Origin: Pleurotus djamor
Taxonomy: Eukaryota; Basidiomycota; Agaricomycetes; Agaricales; Pleurotaceae
Direction of reading: 5' to 3'
Assembly (NCBI GenBank): GCA_029747585.1
Contig: JAPEVF010000269.1
Span: 1-56,679 of the forward strand
DNA length: 56,679 nucleotides
Shown here: piece after piece, positions 1 to 9,860 of the stretch
Position numbering within the stretch: position 1 is the stretch's first letter
Layout: each line of letters opens with the position of its first letter
The notes under the pieces: model-generated
What the model was told of the DNA's origin: nothing
Database searches by the model: none
Seen by the model: the letters and a program-made list of their open reading frames with translations, nothing else
Made by a program: the position numbers and the translations under genes

Positions 1-1
1 A

Positions 2-3000
2 GACGACGTGGAGGATGGGAAGGTGGAGAAACGACCGGCTATGCTTTATGCGCCCGTCTATAATGGAATCGCTGCTGCGTTGGCTTTGCGTAAGTCCCTT
101 CCCTGGATACATTTTCGTCCTTTTGACTGACTCAGGCTTTGCAGTGTTTATCGGAAATGGCCTGAGTACGTTGTTTCAGCTCTGGTATCTTTTTTGGGAG
201 GGTGATTGCTGACGACAGACTTGTGCAGAAATTGTTCTTCAAGAATGGTTCCTCGATGGCTCCTTCGTGCGCTTCGCTTTCATCATTGCTATGCCGATGC
301 TCTACTGTGTTTCACTAGTCAGTTCTTCGTCTTCGTTTCTGTCGGTCTGTAACCTTCCTTACGTGATATGTTACGCAGTTCTTCTGCTTGCAACTGGTAC
401 AAAACCTTAGCATGGCGTACGTCACCCCCATTCTCCCGCGAACCCTCTTCCTCATACTGAGATATACCTCACTTTTTTTTAGTTTCGGTCCCGTCGCGCA
501 CTTCCATGAAAACTCAAAATACTATTCTGCAGTCAAACCCAAGCCGAACAAAGTGGTCGATAACCATTTACCGCATATCACTATACAGATGCCGGTGTAC
601 AAAGAAAGTTTGGAGACTGTTTTGTGAGTCCTGCCGTTGCATCCTCTGGGACGAAGGATGGATTGTAATTACTTCCATCCCTACGTCGCTCTCTCTAGGC
701 AACCTTCGATATATTCCTTGAAGAAGGCAATGCAGACGTATGCCAGGCAAGGTGGTACCTCGACCATTTTCATCAACGATGATGGATTACGAGTATGTTT
801 CCGCTGCTTTCTTGGATGAGTCTGATTTAATCTCTCTTTGATAGGTCCTCCCTGAGGCCGACAGAGACGAGCGCATTGCCTTCTACGCGAACCACGGCAT
901 TGGTTGGGTGGCACGTCCTAAGCATGACGATGCACCCGGAGGATTCAAGCGCGCCGGTCGTTTCAAAAAGGCCTCGAATATGAATTATGGGCTTAAGCTC
1001 TCTCTCGCAGCTGAGAAGCACCTGGAAACCCTCATCGCGGCTCAGAAAGCGAACCCCGAAAAATCCAAACGGTCTTCTCATGTGCCTACTTCGCAAAGTG
1101 GTCATCCTACCTCGCCTTTAGGGGCTGATGTGGAAACTGCCGAGCCACAGTATGGGATGCAGTATCAGCATCGGGAGGGAGATGATATGCAGGGCATGGT
1201 GGCTGTCGCGGCAGAGGAAGACTTGGAAGAAAAGGCGTTGACGATGGGTATTGAAGAAGTCTTCGAGGCGAGCGGGAAAACGTTCAGACCTTGGGCAGCT
1301 AACGGCAAAGCATGTCGATTGGGCGAGATCATTCTCATCGTTGATTCGGATACGGTCGTCCCTGAGGATTGCCTAAGGGACGCTGCTAGGGAAATGACGG
1401 AGTGTCCTACTGTTGCGATCATTCAGCATGAGTCTGGTTCGTCTCTCAGTTGACGGAGGGATCAAGCTTTTCTGACACTATTTTCGCAGATGTTATGCAA
1501 GTTGCGCATCATTACTTCGAGAACGGAATCGCCTACTTCACGCGCCGAGTTAACAGGTGTATCTCAATGGGTAAGCCCTTAGATCCGTTTGAATTGGCTC
1601 GAGCTCACTGAGCAAACCTTTAGCGGCTGCGAACGGCGAGGTTGCACCATTCATGGGACACAACGCGTGAGTCTCCCAGCATGTCACAGTGTATCGACAT
1701 ACCCTGAACGTGTGATCCCTCCGACTAGATTCCTCCGTTGGAAAGCCATCCAAGATGCTGCCTTCGTAGATCCGGCGGACGGAGAGCTGAAGATCTGGTC
1801 GGAATCGAACGTATCTGAAGATTTCGATATCGCCTTGCGACTGCTACAGAAAGGCTATCTCATTAGGTCAGTCACAAATAGTTTTCTGGGTGGATCGTGC
1901 GCTGATGCTCGCGTGTAAGATGGGCAACATATTCGAAAGGTGGCTTCAAGGAGGGTGTCTCCCTGAGTATCGACGACGAGATGAACCGTTGGCAGAAGTA
2001 TGCCTATGGTGAGTCTCTCCAAAATCGTTCGGGCTCGACTTGCTTACTAATCACTCCTTCAAGGATGTAACGAACTCTTGTTCAACCCACTCGTTCAATG
2101 GTGGAAGAAAGGCCCGATTGCCAAGCAAATACATCGCTTTGTGTGGTCAGTTGCTCCGCTGCATTACAAGATCTCTACGCTCTCATGTAAGTTTCCAACT
2201 CCCTTCGGTGGTGGCTGGTACTAATTATTTCGTGCTAGACATGTTCTCCTACTGTAAGTAACCAAACATTCGCGTTATTCCTTCCGACTCACGTGCCTGG
2301 GCTAGATGGTATTGCTGCAACCGTGACTCTGGGAATCATCAACTACATTTTCTTGGGATTTCAATTCCCTGTCGACGGCTTCTACATGAGATCGTTCGAG
2401 ATTTTCCTTGCGACGACTGTCGTTTTCTATGGCACAGGAAACTTTGGCTACACAATGTTGGAATACCGTCTCGGCCACAAGCCTTTGGTGAGTATCTTCG
2501 GCGTATCAAAGCGAGTCTATGGGGCTCACTCGGCCATTCTAGTTCAAGGGCTTGTTGGAGAACCTGATGTGGGTTCCGTACTTGTGAGTCGGGATGTTTA
2601 TCCAGGAGAACATGCGTGATCCGAGCTCTCTCTTATAGCTTTTTTTTCTTTGGTGGCATGGCAATCCCCGTCAGCCAAGCCCTCCTCGCGCATCTGTTCT
2701 CATATAATATCACTTGGTCCGCGACTATCAAGGAAGTTGAACGGTCAAATTTCTTTAAAGAAGTCCCCAAAATCGCGAAGAGGTTTGTCACGGCTTCCAA
2801 ACTGATTCCCCACGTCGCTGATGGCGGCTTATGAATAGGTTTTGGTTCCCTATGACAGTTTCGTTGATAATCATTGTAGGGATGATAATCTGTAGCACCT
2901 CGCTCGTGCCCTTCCAATGGCGCGTCGATGCGAGTGGATGGGCCGTTATATTCCCTCTTGCGTAAGTGTGACGTTGTACCTCGGATATCGCTAGCTGACA

Positions 3001-3132
3001 AAGCTTTTGGTAGAATGTCGACTGGGTGCCACATACTTCAGCCTGTGAGTACCATAACCTTCACCCCGAGCTTGGCCTGAATCCTCTACCTAGATCGTCT
3101 TGAATCCCTGGTTGATGATCTTCTCATACTAA
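2..3132 (+). CDS. Family 2 glycosyltransferase, polytopic membrane protein (5' truncated)
   Basis: The open frame enters at the window edge (from base 2) and continues through many short introns to a TAA at 3130-3132. Spliced exons show GT2 hallmarks: MPVYKE near 590, an INDDG acidic motif near 775, VDSDTVVPEDC near 1340 (DxD metal/nucleotide-sugar site), a GHNA..RW segment near 1660-1740, and SEDFDIALRLL near 1815 followed by RWQKYAYG near 1990. The C-terminal half (about 2300-3130) is hydrophobic, with several predicted membrane spans and the end motif PWLMIFSY. This architecture resembles the chitin/cellulose/hyaluronan synthase-like GT2 proteins of basidiomycetes, so the enzyme probably makes or extends a cell-surface beta-glycan and pushes it through the membrane. 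The polymer cannot be told from sequence. A QxxRW-type motif is only loosely recognisable, so chitin synthase proper is not claimed. The N-terminus lies outside the window. Confidence 0.88.
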
Positions 3133-3355
3133 ATACCCTTCATGGCCAGCTATATCCTTTCTTGCACACACGCTTTCCAACGGACAAATTTTAATTGTTA
3201 CATATTTGCGGCACTCACTAGATGGTATGACTTATACATGCTTGTAATCGCTCCTTTCGCTGAAAATATACGATTTCAAACCCTCAACGGTTGTAACGTC
3301 CGAGGAGGTTTGGAAACAGCGGTTGGAAAAGCGAAAAACGTCTATCGATCCTAGT

Positions 3356-4452
3356 TTACAAGCCTGCTTCGCAGCGTTTCAACTCGAGCCCTTCAGACCA
3401 ACTTTCGTACGCATCGATTTCTCGGTTGAAATCAGCCCATTTCCCCCGGATCGCCGCCACCGAAGCCTTTCCAAGAGGCAATCTCAGAGGGGGCGATTCA
3501 AGCTTGCTAACCTCGTAGATCTTTGCTACGGCTTTCTCTGGATCGCCGTATGGGATGGGCGAGTTTTCTGCTGTATACGCAATCCTGAGTCGCTGAGCTG
3601 CCAAACGAGGGTCTGCGTAGGCTGAAGGTGGAGCAAATATCTGCATCTTGCCCATGTGAGCTTCAGTTTTGAAAATGCTAAGCTCAATTGACGTTATCTA
3701 CCATAGGCTAGTCAATAATTTTGACCGATTGAGGACCATGGACTGGACTCACCTTGATGTTCCAAGCTGGGTCGAGTTCCCTTGAATACGTCTCCGTCAG
3801 GCCCTCGAGAGCTACAAATTCTAGTCAAGCACTTTTCATACACAGAACATCAGCTTTTGATACCATGTTTACTTGATCGGATTACGGAATTAGCAGGGCA
3901 TCTCCGAAGTTCAGATAAGTTCTTACCTCGCTGCGTAGTAGCCCATACTAGGTGCACCGACAATACCGGTTACTGAGCTGTTGTTCAACAAGACCCCGCC
4001 TGCGCCTTTGACATTCCTCTCCCTGAAGGACTTAATGGCCTCTCTCATGACGTTTCCAGCTCCCCAGAAGTTGACCTCAAACATCGCTCTTGCTTCATCT
4101 TCTTGTTCATCAGTCTCGACTTCAGCCATATAGCCAGTGCCAGAATTGTTGAAGACGACGTCGACTCGCCCGAACGTTTTGTAGGCACTATCGAACGTGG
4201 ATTCGATATCTTGCCTCTTCGTGACATCGCACTTCACGACAAGCAGCTGATCGGCGGCGGCGTACTTCTCCGCTATGTCATCTAGGGATTTGGTAGAACG
4301 GACTGCGGCGACAACGATCTCATGCTTGGACAGCACTGCTTCCGTCATGCGCCTCCCAAAACCTGATGAAGCACCGGTGACTAAAAGCATATTGAGTCAA
4401 CATCGGAACCTCTTGCATTAAGATGACACTCACTTAGCCAAACTCGAGACAT
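3356..4452 (-). CDS. Short-chain dehydrogenase/reductase, tandem copy 1
   Basis: Five exons on the minus strand (4434-4452, 3927-4380, 3864-3871, 3753-3811, 3356-3697) join to 882 nt, a 293-residue protein. It begins MSRVWLITGASSGFG, the Rossmann TGxxxGxG cofactor motif starting a few residues from the N-terminus, as in classical SDRs. An NNS segment (FNNSGTG) stands for the usual NNAG. The active-site block is MGYYAASK: catalytic Tyr plus Lys in YxxxK, and the Lys codon lies in an 8-nt micro-exon. ALEGLTE and WNIK follow, then the tail with IPYGDP. The acceptor of the last exon was placed at 3698 because it restores the ITSIELSIFKTE stretch. Family knowledge says NAD(P)-dependent oxidation or reduction of a small alcohol or ketone; the substrate is unknown. 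A paralogue with the same intron positions lies upstream at 5778-6981. A TATA-like element is present at 4517-4523. Confidence 0.9.
3864..3871 (-). other. 8-nt internal micro-exon of SDR copy 1
   Basis: The minus strand reads AAG before and GTATC after the 8 bases, giving an AG acceptor and a GT donor. Inclusion completes codons for Ser, Lys and His and supplies the first base of the next Ala codon, bridging YYAA- and -LEGLTE in frame. Flanking introns are 55 nt (3872-3926) and 52 nt (3812-3863). Without it the two neighbouring exons are out of phase and the YxxxK lysine is lost. Confidence 0.85.
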
Positions 4453-4865
4453 TGAGGTGGTAAGTGTTGGAAGGGAACCTTGGTACTGTCATCTTAGTGT
4501 ACTCACTTGCTCGCTCATTTATAATTATCCCTCAGCCGTCGACCGGGTCGTTGAAGAAGCCTTTCGCCTTGAAAGACGCCCTTGGCATTTGTTTCAGATT
4601 ATAAATAGACCTGTAATTCGGAGGTAGCACATAGGCATATTCAAGACGTTACCAAACCCATCACCGGTGCTTAAGAAGCTTTTCACGCCAGAAGGGCCTC
4701 TTCGGTGAGTGTCCTGTATGATGTGAAAGAAGAAAACATTGGAAGAAAAATACTCATGGGCAAACAATGCATTTCGGGCGTGCAGGGGTGCGGATGTCAT
4801 ACAAGCAACTGGGTGATGGGAAGTGGGAAATACATGTAATTATATACTTGACCCAGAGGCTGGCC
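4453..4865. other. Intergenic: promoter side of SDR copy 1
   Basis: No coding region was recognised here. On the minus strand a TATAAAT element (4517-4523) lies about 65 bases before the SDR start codon at 4452, a plausible core promoter. The rest shows no repeat or RNA gene that I can see. Confidence 0.4.
4517..4523 (-). promoter_or_regulatory. TATA-like element upstream of SDR copy 1
   Basis: The minus strand reads TATAAAT about 65 bases upstream of the start codon at 4452, a spacing usual for fungal TATA boxes. This is position and consensus only. Confidence 0.4.
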
Positions 4866-5363
4866 CTAGTGAACACGTAATCCTACAAGGGTTTGCATCG
4901 AAGACGGTGCGGGAGATGAGCCCGGCTCAGCGACACGCATACGGCGGGGACGTTTCTTCGAGTACATTTCCAGATAGGCTTTAGAGGCTGCCCAGGTGGG
5001 ATCTGCGTCGGTAGGAACAGACTTGAGGAGAAATAGGCCGTCCGGCTGATGACTGATTGCACCAAAGGTGCGCAGATGCACATTGACGGAGATCCTGTTG
5101 GACTCCATCGTTGTGTAGAATGCATCGACCATACCCTTCAATGGCGCGTAGAGTTTGGCTTTATGGCCATGGTCAGCGATCACTTGCTGGAACTCGGCGA
5201 GACATTCAGCACTGAGGAACCATCCCCCCACTTTGTTCTTGACATAGTCTATGTCTTCTTGGGTTAGACCGTATACGTTCTTGAGATATTCCTCGAAGTG
5301 ATGATCGGAATCTCCCACTGCGACGACGGAACCTTCGAGTTCATCCTTGAATTCAGCGTACAT
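4866..5363 (-). CDS. Unrecognised protein, probable gene fragment
   Basis: A minus-strand open frame of 165 codons starts at MYAEF and ends in a TGA at 4866. In frame it can extend upstream to a possible splice acceptor near 5400, adding a short SYSYTSAEYD stretch, before an in-frame stop. The composition looks like a real folded protein (EDIDYVKNKVGGW, HLRTFGAISHQPDGLF), ending in a basic patch (KKRPRRMR) and a low-complexity tail. I do not recognise the family. It lies between two tandem SDR genes on the same strand and has no clear upstream exons, so it may be the 3' remnant of a larger gene or of a mobile element. Function unknown. Confidence 0.35.
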   Translation of the reverse strand: MYAEFKDELEGSVVAVGDSDHHFEEYLKNVYGLTQEDIDYVKNKVGGWFLSAECLAEFQQVIADHGHKAKLYAPLKGMVDAFYTTMESNRISVNVHLRTFGAISHQPDGLFLLKSVPTDADPTWAASKAYLEMYSKKRPRRMRVAEPGSSPAPSSMQTLVGLRVH

Positions 5364-5777
5364 GTCGTACTCAGCCGAGGTATATGAGTAGGAGCCTGGA
5401 TGATAGAGGCGCGCTCAGTCCTTGCAATGAGAAGGAAGAAATGGCAGATTACGAACTGGAATTTGAGTAATTTGAGTCATCCGAGCAACGGGATTCACCA
5501 GAGCTCGATGAGGAGGAGGAAGATGAGCTGCTGCGCGATATATCGGACTAAGAACCGAATGACTTCCAAGCGATGGATGTGGTTTGGAGTCAAGATGGCT
5601 TTCTGATTTCGGCCAACCCCCAAAGTTGCACAATTCTGAACTCAGGGTTGAGGAACGATTTGAAAACTTAGAAAAGGGTCGAAGAACTTAATGGCTGATC
5701 CCACGTGATCGTGTTCACCACCAAATTTGGCAATGAATGTGGCTTCGGACCTGTTGAAAATAGCTCAGTGGCCTCTG
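5364..5777. other. Intergenic with acidic reading-frame remnant
   Basis: On the plus strand, 5441-5551 reads a very acidic peptide (SPELDEEEEDELLRDISD) interrupted by an in-frame TAA at 5468-5470. This resembles the tail of a broken coding sequence, but no family could be assigned. Nothing else was recognised. Confidence 0.25.
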
Positions 5778-6981
5778 CTATAGCCAAGGCCGACACGGCG
5801 AGAATAGATAACGGATAGATTGAGATACAATACAACTTTTACGAAGAGGAATATAGCAAATTTTGGGAAATATGAAGCCAGCTGGTTGCCAGCTGGTCAG
5901 CATAAAAANTGTCGAAATTCGAGAGATACATATGTATGAAACACAGTATGAAAGAAAGGGGAATATATGGGAGAGTAGATCAGGCGGCAGCGGTCGCGAC
6001 AGATGGAGAGGATCGCTGCCTTCCCAAATCCGCTCTACCGCTTTCTTGGGATCGCCGTAAGGAATGGGCGAAGGGTCTGCCGCGTACGCAGTTCGGAGCT
6101 GCTGCGCCGGCATCTTTGGGTCGGCGTAGGCTGCTGGAGGGGGAAAGACTCGGAGTACTTTAGCCTCGTGCATTTCTGTCTTGAAGATGCTAAATTGAAT
6201 CAACGAAATCTATTTTCACCGGTGAAAATTAGTAGACTCTGGGAGAAGAGTAAGACTGGTATGCATCACCTTGATGTTCCACTTAGGGTTGAGTTCGTTC
6301 GCGAGACTCTCAGTCAATCCTTCCAAAGCTACGAAAGCGAATCAGAATACACAGCAAAGTGGACGTATCATTGTATGTCCTACCATGTTTGCTATAACAA
6401 TGGTGAGTTAGCCCACCGCGATCCCAAGATCATCGCAGCACGATTTCTTACCTTGCGACGTAGTAACCCATTCCTGGTCCACCGTAATGGCCGTTGACCG
6501 AACTATTGTTCAGCAATAACCCTCCTGCGCCAGCTGGATTCCTATCCCTGAAAGACTTGACGTTGACGGCTTCTCTCATGACGTTCCCTGCATCCCAAAA
6601 ATTGACTTCGAAGACGTTCCTTGTGTCTTCATCCTGCTCTTCATTCTCGACTTCGGCCATCACGCCGATCGCGCAATTGTTGAAGACGACGTCGACTCGG
6701 TTGAACTTGCCGTACGCAGCGTTGAACGCGTTGATGACGTCTTGCTTGATAACCACATCGCATTTGACCACGATGAACTGGGTCACGGGATATTTGGCCT
6801 TGAGGTAGTCCAAGGAACTCGGAGTGCGGGCAGTGGCCACCACGATCTCTCCGTTCGCTAGCACCGCTTCCGCGGTCAACTTCCCGAATCCAGACGATGC
6901 TCCAGTTACTATTGGTAGGAGAATGTCAGAACCAACCACGGCGAAGAAACAACCCCACGCACTCAACCAAACTCGGGTCAT
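5778..6981 (-). CDS. Short-chain dehydrogenase/reductase, tandem copy 2, with altered C-terminus
   Basis: Five exons (6963-6981, 6452-6908, 6384-6391, 6270-6328, 5778-6209) join to 975 nt, 324 residues. Exon number, intron phases and the 8-nt micro-exon match SDR copy 1, so the pair arose by tandem duplication. The start is MTRVWL + ITGASSGFGKL (Rossmann TGxxxGxG); the active site reads MGYYVASK (YxxxK). The proteins stay alignable through IPYGDPKKAVERIWE, then copy 2 diverges into a hydrophobic, Cys/Tyr-rich tail with no match to copy 1. This tail contains an unresolved N at 5909. A frameshift or replacement of the last 60 or so residues, or assembly error, is likely. The catalytic core looks intact; whether the product is functional is open. 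Confidence 0.82.
6384..6391 (-). other. 8-nt internal micro-exon of SDR copy 2
   Basis: On the minus strand the flanks read TATAG before and GTAGG after. The 8 bases complete Ser-Lys-His plus the first base of Ala, linking YYVA- to -LEGLTE, exactly as in copy 1. Introns on either side are 60 and 55 nt. Seven of the 8 bases are identical to the copy 1 micro-exon. Confidence 0.87.
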
Positions 6982-7464
6982 GTTTATTGTTTCTGTGTGA
7001 GTAGTGCTTGGAAGTAGTGTTTTTTGAGTGTGAGCAACTTGCCCTCTTCGTTCCACTGTCTTATGTATGTCGAATGCTTCACATTTCCAGACGACCTGAT
7101 TAATCGCTTCGCAAGAGCATTGTGCCTTATAGAACATAAGTGCTATAGTCGAGGGTCACCAATCGCAGTTAACACATTCTGTAGGAGAAGGCTTATTCAC
7201 AGTGTTTATTCATCCAAAGCAATGGGAAAGTGCTTGTAGACCGTAAGCGCAAAGGATCTGATGTGACATCTATGGGATCATTAGCGGGATCAACGGGAAC
7301 GACACCTCCCTAAGCTTCAGCGGATTACATTGCGAACGTAGGGTCAGCCAGCGCAATGTGTTACAATGTGTTACAATGCATTACGTTTCAAGACATGTGT
7401 GACGAATCAGACAGCGGCGGCCGCAGGATGGGCTACATGGTTCTAGTTAGGTGGAAATGAACAG
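6982..7464. other. Intergenic upstream of SDR copy 2
   Basis: No coding region was recognised. It holds a short tandem repeat at 7355-7384 and is otherwise featureless to my reading. Confidence 0.35.
7355..7384 (+). repeat. Three tandem 10-bp repeats (AATGTGTTAC type)
   Basis: Two perfect copies of AATGTGTTAC are followed by AATGCATTAC. This may be a minor microsatellite or a set of protein-binding sites in the SDR copy 2 upstream region. No function can be assigned. Confidence 0.7.
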
Positions 7465-9039
7465 TCAGAGCGCACGAAGGCTCGCCTCTACATCAAAAGT
7501 TGGGTTCCTAACATGTTCTGACACGGTGAAAGAATTCGGCACTGATTGATCCAGGATATTGCTACTGATTTCTCGAGTGTTTAGCGAGACGAGCACCGAG
7601 TTGACGTAGAGTTTGGATAGGGCAAAATCGGGGATGAAGAAGCTGTGGTTCAAGATGTTGACGTTGGAGACGATGTATTAAGATTAGCAACCTACAATGA
7701 TATGGGCTGCCACAGTGGACGGTAGTTAGTTATATTTCTAAGGTGGTTATAGGCAAGGCGCACATTATGCATGGTGTGGAAGACGGCATCAAGAATTGAG
7801 CATGTTGCGGTGATTATACCGGTGCCGATGGTAACTGCAAGCCCATTGAAGAGAACGATTAGACGATAACCGTTACAATTACCAAGGCAGACGTACCGTA
7901 TATCAACCGATTGATGACCACATTGGTACGTTCGAAAAGGCTTCCTTTACACTGATACTAAAGGCGTATTAGATCGCCCGGCAAAAGAGGCAGCGTAAGC
8001 AAGGACTGACCAAGCACAGAGTGAGAGATACAGCCAGTATGACATCGGTGGTAGCTGAAAGCGTGAGCCATGAAAGGATAAGAGCAGGGCCGTCTGGGAA
8101 ATGCGGGCGGGCCATGGAAGAGAGCTCTCCGAGCTCCAGCCGCGGAATTTGACGGATGCCAATAGCCATGCCCGTTGCTAAAGTTCCGAGTTGGTCTTCG
8201 GAATGATGTATACGTGCATAAACGGACCTAATGAGCAGAGAGCCAAAAAGCCAGCCACAATGTGCATAAACCACTTTTCAGAGAGACAGAAGACGCGTTT
8301 AGCCTGGAAGAGTTGAACGATCGTAGATATGATTGCCTAAATGCCGACGTAAGTGGAACGTGTGACCAGTATGATAGCAAATAGAGAACCGTCATGACGG
8401 TATCTGATATGAATGGTATGGTAAGCAATAGAACAGTGACTTCGGCGGGAGATGGTGGGCTCACTCCCGCACATCACTGATCTCTAACTGAGTATCTTGT
8501 AGTATAAGTCAGGTAGGCGGAACTCACTTCGATTCAGTGCACTGCGGTTAAAAGGATCTGAAGCACGACTATAGGAAAGGATTTGGGATGCGTCGAAGAT
8601 GAACATCACACTCTCCAGAACGTAGAGGCTGGTGATCTTTGATAGCTAGATTAGCAACGCGCCGACGACAGAAGTAATCCCAATACCATAGTTTTGAGCC
8701 AAGCAGAATCTCTGCGTAGTAAGGTCAGTGCATGATCAAGTCGTATAAATTGATCAGCTACTTAGAGGAGTTACGAAGATATGTTGAAACCTATAAGAAT
8801 GACCCTCAGAAGCTTGTTGGGCATGTGATGAGTCCGCTTTCAGCTTACCTGGAGAGAGAGGACCTGTCGCACGACATCCAGCCAATCAGGAAGGTCAAAT
8901 AGCAGACGCGAATTAGGGAGCTCACACCATATAAGACTGCACTGAGTGAGTATCCAGCCACTAGCGAAGCGAGCCAGGCATAATTAGTCATGATATAAGA
9001 GGACGCAGGATAGGCCTCGAGCCATGGTCTCAGAGACAT
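7465..9039 (-). pseudogene. Degraded DUF6534-like multi-pass membrane protein gene
   Basis: Minus-strand exon fragments in several frames match the basidiomycete DUF6534 family in order. They are a first membrane span ending GYSLSAVLYG; a possible 15-nt exon (8849-8863, VLSLQ); QNYGIGITSVVGALL near 8690; WLTLSATTDVILAVSLTL near 8040; and the C-terminal LSKLYVNSVLVSLNTRE near 7590, the family's typical cytoplasmic end motif. In-frame stops occur between blocks (for example after GALLI), and the part expected to encode the second and third spans is missing or unrecognisable. I therefore call it a pseudogene, though a very intron-rich functional gene cannot be excluded. DUF6534 proteins are abundant, functionally unknown seven-span proteins of mushrooms. 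Confidence 0.55.
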
Positions 9040-9860
9040 TTATAGAGTTGGGAGTATATTCTGCAGGATCAATAGTCAGAGCAACAGCTTTCCAACACTA
9101 CTGACTCGGCGTTGTATGTGGATGACATGCATCGAGTTCGTTTGATCATACGAGTAACTACCAAACACGTATGTTTAGTAACGATCAGACAGTGATTGTT
9201 GCCGCCACAGCAAGTATTCATAGCATAATGCCACATGAGCAGAGGACATGGAATCCAGTACTTTCAAGCAGTGGTGACGCAACAGCATCGACCAGACAGA
9301 GACAGCGGCTTTGTGGGATAGTATTTCGTCCTTCCAGATGCGTTCAAAGAAGGTCCTTTGAAGAATTTATGCGAGAAATGAGCCGGAAGGAGCCCAAGTT
9401 GAAGGGAAACCGTGACGAACGACGGAGTGTTTCAGCGGGGCTCGCCTCTAGAAAGTGGACCTGAGTGGAAGAGCCAAAAAGTTGAAGTCAGGGCGCCAAA
9501 CCGTTGGGCGCTTTACTTATTTCCTTCATATGGTGAACAATCAGTGTGTCGGATCCGTCTCCGTCCCCTTTGCTATACCTACATGAAACGGTCTAAACCC
9601 ACGCAATGATTGTTGCAAAGCCGAGGTCAACGTTAAAACGAGCTCCACCATATTTCCCAGCGTTATCTTCTTTGCTAGAGCGTGCAATCCAGGACAGACC
9701 CTACGGGGGATATCCCAAGGACAGGAGTTTACTTATAGAAGCAATGGGTTGCCAGAAAGTGAGGCCAGGATCTTATTGATCTCGCAGATCCTGAATGACG
9801 TCGTCCGACGAAGTCAACGTTGTACGGGGAGACCGAATCGTGAATTAGGATAAAAATAAC
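9040..9860. other. Intergenic, no recognisable gene
   Basis: This lies between the degraded DUF6534-like gene and the 3' end of the helicase. Short open frames occur on both strands, but none has a recognisable domain or splice context. It probably contains the 3' UTR of the helicase at its right edge. Confidence 0.4.

Noticed and set aside
1..3132. Calling the GT2 gene a chitin synthase
   Set aside because: The QxxRW motif and class-specific chitin synthase regions were not clearly seen; only the broad GT2 family is supported.
3927..4390. Reading the SDR copy 1 start at the internal MLLVTGASSGFG
   Set aside because: That ATG lies in the first intron; splicing from MSRVWL to ITGASSG gives the normal family N-terminus, matched by copy 2.
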